A stretch of 64,000 nt of DNA from Salinigranum rubrum (GCF_002906575.1 NZ_CP026313.1:1-64000); one strand, 5' to 3'. Shown: positions 17,832 through 27,488, counted from the first letter of the stretch. Notes: generated by a model not told the origin, from the letters alone. Program-made: numbers and translations.

Positions 17832-18770
17832 TCAGCAAGCGGACGATTCTTCGAGAACGTCGATGAGTTCCGCTGCCGTTCGGCTGATTCGTCCGAGACG
17901 TTCTCGAACGACTTCGGGATCATCCGACTCCCAGGCAGCCAAGTAGAACGCCGAACCACTGGTGTCGAGTTCGCAGTACCGCCCGACGACGTACGCGACA
18001 GCTTCGGCTTCGACTTCGCGTTTCGACCGCTCGGTATCGTCGTCGACGTCGAAGTGGAGCAGGGTGTGCGCGTACTCGTGGATCAGCGTTCGCGCAAGGT
18101 CAGCCTCGTTCTCCCGATCACGCACCTCGACGAGCGGCTGAACATCGACGAGACTGAGCTGCTCGCAGATGCCCTTTGCCTCACCGTGCGCCCACTCCGC
18201 TTCCGGAACGATCCGAACCGTCACACCAAGCTCATCCGCGGCATCGGTCAGCCGATCGACGAGGTCGTCGGCGTCGCCGATCGCTTCCGTATCGAGTTCC
18301 GGAAGCGGCTCCCCATCGGTCTGGGAGATGTCGAAAACCGATGCGGGTCTGAACCCAACGAGTCCCTTCGACCACTCCTCGGGTGGTGTCTGGTCATAGT
18401 CACAGTCACTGTTCTCGTGATAGCTCGGTGAGTTCTCGCACTCCGGGCACTGTTTCGTGATGATCGGTGCCCAGATCCAGATCGCGCTTTCTCCCTCCTG
18501 GACGTACCGGTCAAAGTCTTCTTGCCATGTCCGATAGCCAGCGACGCGGGTCGCCTCGGGGCACTGGCGCTTGATCAGGAGCGTATTTCGGTAGGAATAG
18601 TCGTGGAAACGACTCTGGACATCGAGCCATTCCTGGAACTCCTCGCTGGCCTGAGCGTCGTCGACGCCGGCGACGAGGTCGTCGACCCACTGTTCGATTG
18701 TGCTGTTCATCTCGTCGGATCGGGTGTCGGTCTCGTCGAAGGAGACCGACGAGTCACTGGTCGTAGCCAT
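17832..18770 (-). CDS. ArdC-like antirestriction protein with zincin protease motif
   Basis: 312 residues. The N-terminal half (FHDYSYRNTLLIKRQCPEAT, YRTWQEDFDRYVQEGE, AIWIWAP) is the ssDNA-binding ArdC N-terminal domain found in plasmid-transfer proteins. The C-terminal half contains LIHEYAHTLLH (HExxH near 231), with a later Glu in the EAEAVAYVV helix, typical of zincin/ImmA-like metallopeptidases. ArdC proteins protect incoming plasmid DNA against host restriction. The location, next to plasmid maintenance genes, agrees with that role. An internal CPEC...CDYD insert may bind a metal ion. Confidence 0.8.
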   Translation of the reverse strand: MATTSDSSVSFDETDTRSDEMNSTIEQWVDDLVAGVDDAQASEEFQEWLDVQSRFHDYSYRNTLLIKRQCPEATRVAGYRTWQEDFDRYVQEGESAIWIWAPIITKQCPECENSPSYHENSDCDYDQTPPEEWSKGLVGFRPASVFDISQTDGEPLPELDTEAIGDADDLVDRLTDAADELGVTVRIVPEAEWAHGEAKGICEQLSLVDVQPLVEVRDRENEADLARTLIHEYAHTLLHFDVDDDTERSKREVEAEAVAYVVGRYCELDTSGSAFYLAAWESDDPEVVRERLGRISRTAAELIDVLEESSAC

Positions 18771-18813
18771 AATTTCACTGAACCGGATTCACCGCAACCG
18801 CGTCAATTCAGAA

Positions 18814-18841
18814 CGCGCCGCATCCTTCGGGGCGCAAAAAA
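18814..18841 (-). promoter_or_regulatory. GC hairpin, copy 2
   Basis: GCGCC/GGCGC arms and an adjoining A-run (T-run on the minus strand), between the gene ending at 18857 and the ArdC-like start at 18770. Confidence 0.4.
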
Positions 18842-18856
18842 CAACCTCCCTGAGTG

Positions 18857-19204
18857 TCACCGGGGTTCGTGTGGTTCGTCCGCGAGCCCGACTGTAACGA
18901 GGTACTCGAGATACTCGTCGAACTGCTCTACGTCGCTGGGCGTGTCTGTCACGAGGTGCCGTGCCCACTCGATGGCCCACTGGAATGCGGGGTCGGTGCC
19001 ACCCTTTCCGTGGATGTACCACCAGCGGGCCGCTTTCAGTACGACGAGCGGATTCGTCGGTGGATGCTCGCTTGCTAGTCCACAGGTGATCGAACGGATC
19101 TCCTCGGGAACGTCTGCTGGATCTACCTCGGACGTCTGGGTGTTTGGTAGGTCGATTGGAATCTGATCGATTGAGATGTCACTCGGATGCTGCTGTTGAC
19201 TCAT
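18857..19204 (-). CDS. Small haloarchaeal protein of unknown function
   Basis: 115 residues. The N-terminal third is polar and probably disordered; the rest is helical with a Trp-rich segment (VVLKAARWWYIHGKGG, FQWAIEWARHLV). No known motif. It is first in the minus-strand run that continues with the ArdC-like and SWIM genes and is preceded by a member of the hairpin family. Confidence 0.55.
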   Translation of the reverse strand: MSQQQHPSDISIDQIPIDLPNTQTSEVDPADVPEEIRSITCGLASEHPPTNPLVVLKAARWWYIHGKGGTDPAFQWAIEWARHLVTDTPSDVEQFDEYLEYLVTVGLADEPHEPR

Positions 19205-19237
19205 GTAGAATCACTCTCTTGTAGGCTCTCTTTCTAG

Positions 19238-19264
19238 CCCTCACCCCTTCCGGGGATGAAAAAC
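19238..19264 (-). promoter_or_regulatory. GC hairpin, copy 3
   Basis: CACCCCTTCCGGGGATG followed by AAAAAC on the plus strand; on the coding strand GTTTTTC then the stem. About 34 bp before the start at 19204. Confidence 0.45.
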
Positions 19265-19326
19265 TGCTAGCTGTACATATTCGTGGCTACCTCCACCCCT
19301 GCCGCTTCAGACTGTGAGTTATCTGA

Positions 19327-22300
19327 ATGAATTTACGCTACCGAGGTGCTTCGTATGAGGGTAAATTCACACAAGACTATATGAACGGTTGTTTCGTGGG
19401 TGGCAGTATGGTCTCTCGATATTCGGAAGCTGCTCTTGATGTCGATGCTAACCGGTGGTACTGCACGAAATTTTTCGCTGAATACTACCGCTCGGACGTT
19501 GATTGGGAGGGTGTCAGATCGAGGCACGAGCAGACTGCAGAGGTCGTTAAAAATCTCTTATCCGCATATACTCAAGCAGGGGTGTTTTCAGACGATGAAC
19601 TCACCGCCCTGAAATCGGCTGTACAGATACCAAGTACCGTCGGAAAGGAGAGAACGATTGAACAAATTCGAGATACACAAGGAGATCCTCAACTGATTGA
19701 GAAAGCCATCGAACTCCTCGAGAAATATGATGAAACTGGGATTGTTGGTGGCACCGCTTATCCGGCTAGCGTTCCTGATTCAGAAACAGAGGACCAACTG
19801 CTGTCCATCTTTGAGAAACTTCTTGATTCAGATTCGTCGGATTCTGAATTAGATGAGGAGGTTGAAGCCCTACTTAGTCTTTCTCTGAAGAACGTCAGCC
19901 TGGGTACTTTGACACCAGTACTCAGTCTACTTTACCCAACGCGATATCCGATCATCAACGAACAAACTCGGACAACACTACGTGTGTGTCTAGATATCCA
20001 TTTATCTGATTATCTCGAAGCGGTCTCCATTTTTCAGAATGTTCGACGAGATTTCGATTTCGAACCCCATCTACGCCATTTAGATTTCTTTTGCTACTGG
20101 GCTAATGAACAAACTGACGTCACACGGTGGTTTGAGGAGAACAATATTGCTGGACGCGATGTTTGGCAACTGAACGCCGGGCATCAAAATGATGGAGGTC
20201 CCGAAGCTCTTTGGCCAGCATGGAAGGAGCAGGGTGTTTGTTCAATCGGATGGGACATTGGTGATCTTTCGGAACTTGATGCCGAAGAAATTGAAGAAGC
20301 AACTGAAGATACTAAGAGTCAAGAAGCAGGCGACTATCTACGCCGATTTAAAAACGACCTGTCCTCTGGAGCGCTTGTACTGGCGAAAGATGGCGACACA
20401 CTCCTCGGAATTGGAGTGCTGCAGAACCCCGGCTACCAGTATTCTCCTGGATTTCTAAATCAACACGTACCAGATGTATCTGTCAGCCACCCTCATATTC
20501 GTCCAGTTGATTGGATTGCAGTCCCCCATGCAGATCATCCTCCAACTGGGGAGTGGGACATTGAAACTGGACTACTTGCACGGAAGACGCTCGTCCGAAC
20601 GAAAGCGTTTGAAGCAATTCGATATACCCTCGCGAAACAAGAGCCAGAACTGCTCCCCAACTTAATTGATATTGAACGGAACGTGTCCAATCCCGGAGAA
20701 CACGTACTGGTAAAAGAGTATCAAGATCAAACGCCTATTGACGAAGAACCAGTATCAGAAACTGCACCGTATTACTGGGTCGTTCAAAACAACAATCCCG
20801 AAGAAATCGAGAATGAATATCTACAGGCAGAACGTGATAACCATCCCCATCACGATCTGCGAAAATTAACACCGGGCGATACGATATTCAATTTCCGAAA
20901 GGGAGAGATCCTTGGACATTCAATTGTTGCTGCAGACCCGTATGTCATCGAGGAAGACGAGACGGAATTCATACGAGTTGATGTTAGCTTTCATGCCTAC
21001 TCGAATCCGGTGCAGTTTGGGGAGGTATTTGCGTACTTGAACAGAGACGACGTTCGTTTGGATAAGTACTATCCGATTTACCATTCTGGTGTAAATCAAA
21101 AATACCTGTTCAACTTAAGTGCTGATGCTGGAGAATACCTTCTCAAAAAGGGGAATCGTCAGCGTGATCGGGAGCGTCTCGAACAGCGTCTATCAATTCC
21201 TCAGATGGAACCAACTCTCCCCACCAATCTCTATTTCCCGCCCGAGCAAGCACGACAGCTTCGGTCCCAGATTACAGCAGCCATCAATTCGGGAAAACAT
21301 GTTGTCTTTACTGGTCCACCGGGAACAGGGAAATCGAAACTTGCCGAGTCGCTCTGCGAGCAAGCTGTTTCCATGAGCCCTGTAGACGATTGGAAATTCA
21401 CAACGGCGACTGCGGAGTGGACCGCCTATGATACTGTTGGCGGCTATATGCCAAGCCGTGAGGGTGACACCGATGCCCTTGAATTTTCGCCAGGCCAATT
21501 CCTCCAGTGTTTCCGCGACCGAGATGGAACAGTAGTGAATCGATGGCTAATTATTGATGAGCTGAACCGGTCTGATATTGACAAAGCGTTCGGGCAACTG
21601 TTCTCCGTACTTGCTGGTGATTCTGTCGAGCTTCCATACGAGAGAAACGGCGACGAGGGAGGGCCGGTACAGATCGAGTGGGTCGACCAGGATGAAGTGA
21701 AAGCAGCCCGTGATCGAATCGCTACTGACCCAAACAGATATCCAATCACGCCGGCATGGAGATTGATTGGCACGATGAACACCGCTGACAAGGCTTCGCT
21801 CTATGAGATGTCGTATGCTTTCATGAGACGGTTTGCGTTTATTCATGTTGGAATTCCTCGAATCAAAACCGAAGATGGTCACGCGAATCAGTGGATGCTT
21901 GATCCGGGCTATAACACATCTGAACGAGATCCACAGAATTACGCTGCGGCATGGCTCGAGAGTGTAAATGGAAGCACCCGAGAACAGCTCCGAGAGACCC
22001 TATCAACCGTTGCACCTCAGCTTACGGTTCTATGGGCGAATCTGGATGGTGAGAGAGCGATTGGACCCGCAATTATCCACGACATCGTCTCGTATATTGC
22101 TGCGTACGATTCGGAAGCAGACACTGGGGCCGCGCTCACTGATGCAGTGATCGCACTCGTGTTCCCACAGCTTGAGGGGATGAGGCCCGAACAACAACGG
22201 ACACTGATTCAAGGACTGGATACTGCACGACGGTGTGTTGAACATCCTCTGAGAACAGACGAGGAAGGAAACCAGACACCTGCGATTATTCCGGATGCTC

Positions 22301-22392
22301 CACGAGCACCGGGACTTGAGACTAACCGACTCTATCGTACCGCTGAAGACATGTTCGGGATTGAGATTCTAAATGACGAAGACGAGTCGTAA
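19327..22392 (+). CDS. McrB-like AAA+ restriction GTPase with EVE-like domains
   Basis: 1021 residues. The N-terminal 250 are family-specific. Residues about 275-460 (VWQLNAGHQNDGGPEALWPA, GVCSIGWDIGD, IRPVDWIAVP) look like an EVE/PUA-type modified-base reader, and a related segment follows (YYWVVQNNNPEE, LTPGDTIFNF). The C-terminal 360 are an McrB-type AAA+ domain: GPPGTGKSK (about 663-670), WLIIDELNRSDID Walker B, and the McrB signature GTMNTADKASLYEMSYAFMR. McrB translocates DNA and activates McrC cleavage of modified DNA. It overlaps the next gene by 20 bp. GC is lower than the Argonaute block, consistent with separate acquisition. Confidence 0.85.
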   Translation: MNLRYRGASYEGKFTQDYMNGCFVGGSMVSRYSEAALDVDANRWYCTKFFAEYYRSDVDWEGVRSRHEQTAEVVKNLLSAYTQAGVFSDDELTALKSAVQIPSTVGKERTIEQIRDTQGDPQLIEKAIELLEKYDETGIVGGTAYPASVPDSETEDQLLSIFEKLLDSDSSDSELDEEVEALLSLSLKNVSLGTLTPVLSLLYPTRYPIINEQTRTTLRVCLDIHLSDYLEAVSIFQNVRRDFDFEPHLRHLDFFCYWANEQTDVTRWFEENNIAGRDVWQLNAGHQNDGGPEALWPAWKEQGVCSIGWDIGDLSELDAEEIEEATEDTKSQEAGDYLRRFKNDLSSGALVLAKDGDTLLGIGVLQNPGYQYSPGFLNQHVPDVSVSHPHIRPVDWIAVPHADHPPTGEWDIETGLLARKTLVRTKAFEAIRYTLAKQEPELLPNLIDIERNVSNPGEHVLVKEYQDQTPIDEEPVSETAPYYWVVQNNNPEEIENEYLQAERDNHPHHDLRKLTPGDTIFNFRKGEILGHSIVAADPYVIEEDETEFIRVDVSFHAYSNPVQFGEVFAYLNRDDVRLDKYYPIYHSGVNQKYLFNLSADAGEYLLKKGNRQRDRERLEQRLSIPQMEPTLPTNLYFPPEQARQLRSQITAAINSGKHVVFTGPPGTGKSKLAESLCEQAVSMSPVDDWKFTTATAEWTAYDTVGGYMPSREGDTDALEFSPGQFLQCFRDRDGTVVNRWLIIDELNRSDIDKAFGQLFSVLAGDSVELPYERNGDEGGPVQIEWVDQDEVKAARDRIATDPNRYPITPAWRLIGTMNTADKASLYEMSYAFMRRFAFIHVGIPRIKTEDGHANQWMLDPGYNTSERDPQNYAAAWLESVNGSTREQLRETLSTVAPQLTVLWANLDGERAIGPAIIHDIVSYIAAYDSEADTGAALTDAVIALVFPQLEGMRPEQQRTLIQGLDTARRCVEHPLRTDEEGNQTPAIIPDAPRAPGLETNRLYRTAEDMFGIEILNDEDES

Positions 22393-23731
22393 CATACTCG
22401 TCGAGAACGTCCAGCGCGAGCTCATCGCCTATCTCGGTAGCGGCCGCCCGATCAATTCTGCTGAAGTCGCTAAAGCAATTGATCCAACTGGACTTGATAT
22501 CGATGACTTAGACCGTCTCCTACGGATTCGGTTTGCACTTTCAGACCCTGTACAAGCCTACCTCGACAAGCTTCCCCAGCGACTTCGTCGCATTCAGACG
22601 GCAAATAATGTCTCACGAGACCGAGTTCGGGGTGAAATCCGTGGGGCAGTAGACTGGGGACAAACTGTTCGCCTACGCTATGAAGAGAACCCAAAAGATC
22701 GCTCGACATTTGTCACACGCACACCATATACTGAATACGGTCTCCCAGAGAACATTCTGGTTAAGACCTTACTTAGTATAATCTCAGAGATCGCCCTTAG
22801 CGACTTACGGGCAATCGACCAGCAGTGGCGCCGTAGCCGGTGGGACGATGATGCGATAGCATCGTTTGACCGCCGGTTCACAAAAAACGTCCACCTCAAC
22901 AGAATCGCAGCTGACTCAAGTACGCAAATTCGAGGCCGTCACTTGGAGGCAGCTCGGAGTGCGAGAAAACCGCTCTATTACAAGGCTTACGACTTGTACC
23001 GTTTGTATGAGCGATTATTGAACAAATCGTTTGAAGATACTGATGCACAGGCGGTCCTCTACGACACAATAACAGTCCCCAACACTGACAAGCTATTCGA
23101 ACTTGCCTGTATCTTCCGTTTACTCCGACAATTTCAGTTGATACTAGATGTCCGATTACAACCTATTGAGGCTGGTAGTGATCCAATCGCACGGCTCAAG
23201 AACGAACAGTGGGAAATAGATGTCTTCCATGATCAGAATGGTCCACTCAAATTTCACGAACGGCTACCAGAACATCCGACTGACGCCTACCTCAAACAGT
23301 ACGAGTCGATCCTAGACAAGCACAAGGCTTTCCTCGATCGTAACTCTCGGAAAGCATTGTTCAGTGGACGACCGGATATTGTTATTATCGCTACTGAGCG
23401 GTCCAAACCAAGTTCTCTCCCATCCCATGTGATCTTGGGAGAGATTAAACACACCAGTCATAAAAACACATTTTCTACGGGAGTGAAGGAACTCTTTGAG
23501 TATCTAGAATTTGCACGACCCCGCGAAGGAACTATTCGTAATTGGGGGACTGGGAATTATCTGACGGCCATTGACTCTACACAGCTTCATGGGCTAATCC
23601 TCACTGATGGCATTCAGAAAAAACCGGCAATTGACAATGTCTCTCACTGGAACTATAACCAAATCGAAAATATAGACCCGACGACCTGGCTGTCTGAGGA
23701 TGCTCAACGAGATAATTCTGAGTCAGCATAG
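22373..23731 (+). CDS. McrC-like nuclease subunit
   Basis: 452 residues, overlapping the McrB-like gene. The middle and N-terminal parts match the helical McrC scaffold (LVKTLLSIISEI, AYDLYRLYERLLNKSF, LFELACIFRLLRQF). The C-terminal part has a PD-(D/E)XK core: GRPDIVIIATE, then HVILGEIKHT with the E-x-K and a preceding Asp, followed by FEYLEFARP. This is the expected endonuclease partner of McrB, cutting DNA recognised by the EVE-like reader. Confidence 0.8.
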   Translation: MTKTSRNILVENVQRELIAYLGSGRPINSAEVAKAIDPTGLDIDDLDRLLRIRFALSDPVQAYLDKLPQRLRRIQTANNVSRDRVRGEIRGAVDWGQTVRLRYEENPKDRSTFVTRTPYTEYGLPENILVKTLLSIISEIALSDLRAIDQQWRRSRWDDDAIASFDRRFTKNVHLNRIAADSSTQIRGRHLEAARSARKPLYYKAYDLYRLYERLLNKSFEDTDAQAVLYDTITVPNTDKLFELACIFRLLRQFQLILDVRLQPIEAGSDPIARLKNEQWEIDVFHDQNGPLKFHERLPEHPTDAYLKQYESILDKHKAFLDRNSRKALFSGRPDIVIIATERSKPSSLPSHVILGEIKHTSHKNTFSTGVKELFEYLEFARPREGTIRNWGTGNYLTAIDSTQLHGLILTDGIQKKPAIDNVSHWNYNQIENIDPTTWLSEDAQRDNSESA

Positions 23732-23804
23732 TTTGTAATCAAGGTGATCTGCTTCCCCAATTTGACGAAATTGGTAAGTTCACAAGCAGATAACTGCCAA
23801 TTAG

Positions 23805-25175
23805 ATGACTGCCTCGAAGGCTGATTTGTGGACTACCTGGCTTGATGATACTCTCCTTGAAGATATTCGTGACCCGAGCCAGCCGGATCCCGTTCCCTTT
23901 CTCACTACCGTTGATGAAGAACTTGCAACCACCAATGCGCTCGATAGCTATCGGTACGGCAAGAACGACGGCGAATATCTGTATCTGATTTACTTAGCGG
24001 ATGGGCCAATCAATACTCCCTCAGATATCACTCCCGTGTACGTCGGCGAATCCCGAAATATCGGGTCTCGAATCTACCAGCACTACAAGAAAATCGATGA
24101 AGCTCTCCCGGTTGACGACTGGGAAGACGACGGTTCGTGGGGAAGCTTCTCGAAATACGACCACATTGCGGCGGTTCGCGAGGCGGCTCACTCACAACTC
24201 TACGTCTGGATTCTGGACGTCGAGACGCTCGATGCGTGTCCATACGGTGTGGAAACCTATCGGCAGGAGCTCGAGGCGAAACTGATTGGATTCATCTATG
24301 CACACCCGGAGTATCGGCGGACCATGACTAACCGAGAGTTCGTGCCGAATCAAGTCCTTCACGAAATCGGACTCGCTGGCCACAATTGGCTCACGGCTGA
24401 ATCAAGAAAACAAGGGACAGCAGACGTACCTCCTCGATATGATCTTCTCACTGATCATGACTCGAAAGCCGAACTGTGGACCCACTGGCTCAAGAGATAT
24501 GTCTACCCGGACTTTGTAGACGAATCGACGGTTGACCCGATACCACTATTCGAGACCGATGACCAGCTGCAGGTTGCGCTCACTGACTCTAGTCGCCTCA
24601 AACGCTCTGATGCCATCGACGAGCGGATTCGCACAGAGGGACGAAAATGCGTTCACTCCGGTGGGGTCAGGGATGCCGGATATGAGGGGTTACTCTATCT
24701 CATGTTCCAGCTCGTCGATACCGACGGGAGAGACCGACTAACGATAGTCCCGCGTTATATTGGAAAGGCGGAAGCGTACGGGAAAAAGAACGAACTGAGT
24801 GCGAATTTCACAGAAATTGCTGCTGAACGGTCGAGTACCCGGAGCTTCGCTCGGTGGGGCGATGGGAATTACTGGCACGTCGGCGAGCTCTCGATGGCGC
24901 TGTTCGAAGATGATACGCGGAAGGTACCATGGGCGAGCGAACTGTTTGAGCAGGGCACACATCGCCTCAAAGAGCCAGTGTATCTCTGGGTGAAGGCGTG
25001 GAACCAGGAGCTGCATACCGGGCCGTACGGCTACGATGCGTATCTCGCCGAGGTCGAGCCACAGCTGATCGGCGTTGCTCAGGCCGCATTTCCGGATCGA
25101 TTACTGAACAAGAGCGATGTCCCCGACGACGCACCGATTAAGACAACCGAATTCTCCTTCGAGGCAGTCCGATGA
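23805..25175 (+). CDS. Tandem GIY-YIG nuclease-like protein
   Basis: 456 residues with two related halves. The first has YLYLIYLADG (58-67) and VYVGES (78-83), a conserved Arg in NIGSRIYQHY and the Glu in LEAKLIGFIYAHPEYRRT. The second has LLYLMFQLVD, PRYIGKAEAYGK and VEPQLIGVAQAAFPDRLLN. Each begins with a similar lead-in (KADLWTTWLDD, KAELWTHWLKR). These fit the GIY-YIG strand pair, Arg and Glu. It follows the McrC-like gene by 73 bp and overlaps the next start by 4 bp, so it is in the same operon. A duplicated GIY-YIG in an McrBC-type system is unusual. Confidence 0.7.
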   Translation: MTASKADLWTTWLDDTLLEDIRDPSQPDPVPFLTTVDEELATTNALDSYRYGKNDGEYLYLIYLADGPINTPSDITPVYVGESRNIGSRIYQHYKKIDEALPVDDWEDDGSWGSFSKYDHIAAVREAAHSQLYVWILDVETLDACPYGVETYRQELEAKLIGFIYAHPEYRRTMTNREFVPNQVLHEIGLAGHNWLTAESRKQGTADVPPRYDLLTDHDSKAELWTHWLKRYVYPDFVDESTVDPIPLFETDDQLQVALTDSSRLKRSDAIDERIRTEGRKCVHSGGVRDAGYEGLLYLMFQLVDTDGRDRLTIVPRYIGKAEAYGKKNELSANFTEIAAERSSTRSFARWGDGNYWHVGELSMALFEDDTRKVPWASELFEQGTHRLKEPVYLWVKAWNQELHTGPYGYDAYLAEVEPQLIGVAQAAFPDRLLNKSDVPDDAPIKTTEFSFEAVR

Positions 25176-25768
25176 CTAGGGCAGTGATTCTTGACCAGTT
25201 TGCATGCGATGTTGCCGACGTCATTCCACAGATCGACGCAACAGCTGAACACCATCGATGGCAGCCTGGTATCGGTGCGTTTGATGAAGAAGACCAGGTA
25301 GATCGGCTCGTTGAACGACTTGGACAGCAGTCTACCTCGTATGATGTCACGGAGACTGAGGTCCCCTACCCAAACAGCGGACAGCGATGTGACATTCTCC
25401 TCGAGAGCGATGGGTCGAAGATTCCGGTTGAAGCGAAGCTGCTTCGATTCTATCGCGACAACGGTGACATTGAACCGGCAGCCTATTCAACGGTCTACAG
25501 TCCGTTCTCGAATTCGCTTGTTGCTGACGCAAAGAAGCTCGCTGAAAGCGGATTCGAGACCGGAGGCGGACTTCTTGGGCTCTACTACGAGCCGGCTGAT
25601 GGGCCGTTCCCACTGATGGACGCCACGAAACTGGCAGAGAAGGTTGTGAGAGATGTGGCGTACTGGTACGATTTGCCACTCAAAACCCGAACTATCGCTG
25701 AGTTCACGGGATTACGTCACCCAGTCCATCAGCAGGGTTTCGTCATCACCTGGGAGCTCACAGAATAA
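25172..25768 (+). CDS. PD-(D/E)XK nuclease-like protein
   Basis: 198 residues. The core is RCDILLESDGSKIPVEAKLL (Asp, then E-x-K separated by about 13 residues), the hallmark of a PD-(D/E)XK nuclease, with a conserved FYRDNGDIEP loop after it. It is translationally coupled to the GIY-YIG protein through ATGA and is the last gene of the McrBC-like operon. It could cut DNA directly or be a regulatory nuclease-like subunit. Confidence 0.7.
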   Translation: MTRAVILDQFACDVADVIPQIDATAEHHRWQPGIGAFDEEDQVDRLVERLGQQSTSYDVTETEVPYPNSGQRCDILLESDGSKIPVEAKLLRFYRDNGDIEPAAYSTVYSPFSNSLVADAKKLAESGFETGGGLLGLYYEPADGPFPLMDATKLAEKVVRDVAYWYDLPLKTRTIAEFTGLRHPVHQQGFVITWELTE

Positions 25769-25883
25769 GTCGAACCGGTGGTGTTTCTAAGGCTGGAATC
25801 CGAGTAATAACGCTCACCGAAGTAAGAGACTTAGCAATAGCCTGTTAAAAATTAGTGAGAATTTGACAGTGGCTTGTAGACAT

Positions 25884-26390
25884 CTATTTGTTAAGATGAT
25901 TTAACCCGTACAAGATACTACCTGCTACCACAAGACCGACTATCGGTGCATCGTTAACTAGGTGACCAACGGGGTCAATATCTGGATCACACTCATCCCA
26001 GTGAACCGCAAAGAACGATTCGTGATCTTTGATGTGGATTTGACCGATTCGATAATTTGCACGCTGTCCACTGGGTAAACCCATCGTCCGTGTCAGCCCG
26101 ATGTCTTCTGGCTGTGGAACGGCATTTACTGCGACAGCAAGATCTTCTCGAGGACCGAACTCATCCCATACCTTCGCAATAGGGAACGCCCACCTTCCGA
26201 CTGGGCGGCCACATTTCCAGCACTCTGATGCGGGATAGGAGACACTGTTCCCACACTCACAGTATGCGTGAACGTCCCACTGACGCTCAGAAATGGTACG
26301 ATCGCAAGTAGGACAATAGGTTGATAGAAAGTCAACTACACCATCGCAGCCGTAGTGAGGACAGTATTCTCCAGACGGTTCCTTGCTCAT
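25884..26390 (-). CDS. Zinc-ribbon protein with C-terminal membrane segment
   Basis: 168 residues from ATG 26390, preferred over upstream ATGs because the first cysteine pair follows at once. Four CxxC-type pairs are visible (YCPHYGCD, YCPTCD, YCECG, CWKCG), giving two zinc ribbons (residues about 6-60). A central domain of 70 residues follows, and the end (APIVGLVVAGSILYGL) is hydrophobic enough for one membrane helix. Function unknown. A half TTAACCAACA element lies about 95 bp upstream. Confidence 0.55.
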   Translation of the reverse strand: MSKEPSGEYCPHYGCDGVVDFLSTYCPTCDRTISERQWDVHAYCECGNSVSYPASECWKCGRPVGRWAFPIAKVWDEFGPREDLAVAVNAVPQPEDIGLTRTMGLPSGQRANYRIGQIHIKDHESFFAVHWDECDPDIDPVGHLVNDAPIVGLVVAGSILYGLNHLNK

Positions 26391-26480
26391 ACACATCTGT
26401 TGTCTGTGATGAGTCATAATAAGTGTACTTCCAGATTGTTGGCTTGGTGACGGAAAAAACAATAATGGCTCCACCCCACG

Positions 26481-26490
26481 TGTTGGTTAA
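26481..26490. repeat. Half copy of the TTAACCAACA inverted repeat
   Basis: TGTTGGTTAA is present without a left arm within 100 bp, just after the stop of the gene at 26496. It seems a degraded sixth copy. Confidence 0.45.
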
Positions 26491-26495
26491 GCATC

Positions 26496-27176
26496 TCATG
26501 CCTCCGGCTCGACGAGGTCGTTGCTCTCAACAACGAGTTCCTGCACGGCGGGAGCAGGATCCTCCTCAATCGGAACGGTACGTATGTCGAGTGGGACCGG
26601 ATACGCACGGTCGCCCTGCGCACAGAGCAGGAGCAGCCACTCCTCGGTCCCTTCACCGAGGACGACGTAGTGGTCGATGTCTCGCCGCTGGAAGACTGTC
26701 CGTTCTGACCGATTCACGGCACTCCAGTTTACTGGAAGTGAAGGGGTTGGCGTTCCACCATCCGGCGTGAGTGCTTCGTGCTTGTTGACGCCCGCGAATG
26801 CGGCCTCGATGTCATCGCCGGTGAGATGCCAGCAATTGGCTGGTCCACTGCACTCCAGTTGGCTCACCACGTCATCGCGGAACTGGATGTAGTGCTGGGA
26901 GGCAACGGCTTCGTCGTCGTAGTAATCGAGGAGGAGTCCGCAGGCGAGCTGTGCCGAACCGCTGCCAGTGTCGCCCCACTCGAATCTCGGCCTACTCTGT
27001 CGTATGAGATCGAGGCTTCGATCGGGGACAAGTCGCTCGTGTTCAGTGAGATTGAGTATGACCGGTCTGCCATCGACGCGCATCCCTACATACTCGACAG
27101 GGGCTTTGTTCATCGGGCTGGGGTCGCTCGCAGTCTGTACGTCTGTTCTGGGATAGTCGGTCGGATCTGTCTTCAT
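26496..27176 (-). CDS. DUF6166-like protein with C-terminal extension
   Basis: 226 residues from ATG 27176. The core (PVEYVGMRVDGRPVI, PDRSLDLIRQS, FEWGDTGSGSAQLACGLLLDYYDDE) is the DUF6166 module, as I recall it, and is paralogous to the protein at 27815-28219. The C-terminal 100 residues (TVFQRRDIDHYVVLGEGTEE, WLLLLCAQGD) are an extra domain absent from the paralogue. No catalytic motif is evident. A hairpin element lies 25 bp upstream of the start. Confidence 0.6.
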   Translation of the reverse strand: MKTDPTDYPRTDVQTASDPSPMNKAPVEYVGMRVDGRPVILNLTEHERLVPDRSLDLIRQSRPRFEWGDTGSGSAQLACGLLLDYYDDEAVASQHYIQFRDDVVSQLECSGPANCWHLTGDDIEAAFAGVNKHEALTPDGGTPTPSLPVNWSAVNRSERTVFQRRDIDHYVVLGEGTEEWLLLLCAQGDRAYPVPLDIRTVPIEEDPAPAVQELVVESNDLVEPEA

Positions 27177-27200
27177 GTGTCGAACGCGGGTCGTCGAATA

Positions 27201-27229
27201 CCCCCGCACCCCTACCGGGGGTGAAAAAC
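27201..27229 (-). promoter_or_regulatory. GC hairpin with GTTTTTC tract, copy 4 (type copy)
   Basis: On the coding strand: GTTTTTCACCCCCGGTAGGGG, then TGCGGGGG. The stem CACCCC/GGGGTG follows five Ts and ends about 25 nt before the start at 27176. No TATA box lies between it and the upstream gene's stop (27249), so it probably sits in a polycistronic transcript as an intercistronic structure. Confidence 0.55.
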
Positions 27230-27248
27230 AGCCTCCACGAGCAGTGAT

Positions 27249-27470
27249 TCAGTCGTTCTGTGAACGGATTTCGTCGGCCTGCTGCTTGAGCTGGCGAAGA
27301 ATCCGAACACGCTGCTGATTCGCGTTCTCGTACGCGACACATGCTCGCAGCGTTTCCATATCGTGAATCGTCACGATTCCCGCGTTGATGAGTCGCGTGT
27401 TTGGCGATTCGAGTCGCTGTGCTGGCGACAGCCCGTTCGAATCTCGTTCTTGCTCTTCTGAGTTGCTCAC
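27249..27470 (-). CDS. Small helical protein of unknown function
   Basis: 73 residues: a polar N-terminus, then two predicted helices (TIHDMETLRACVAYENANQQ, VRILRQLKQQADEI). No family recognised. It lies 18 bp after the gene at 27489 and likely forms a pair with it. Confidence 0.5.
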   Translation of the reverse strand: MSNSEEQERDSNGLSPAQRLESPNTRLINAGIVTIHDMETLRACVAYENANQQRVRILRQLKQQADEIRSQND

Positions 27471-27488
27471 TGATGATCGCCTCCGCTC

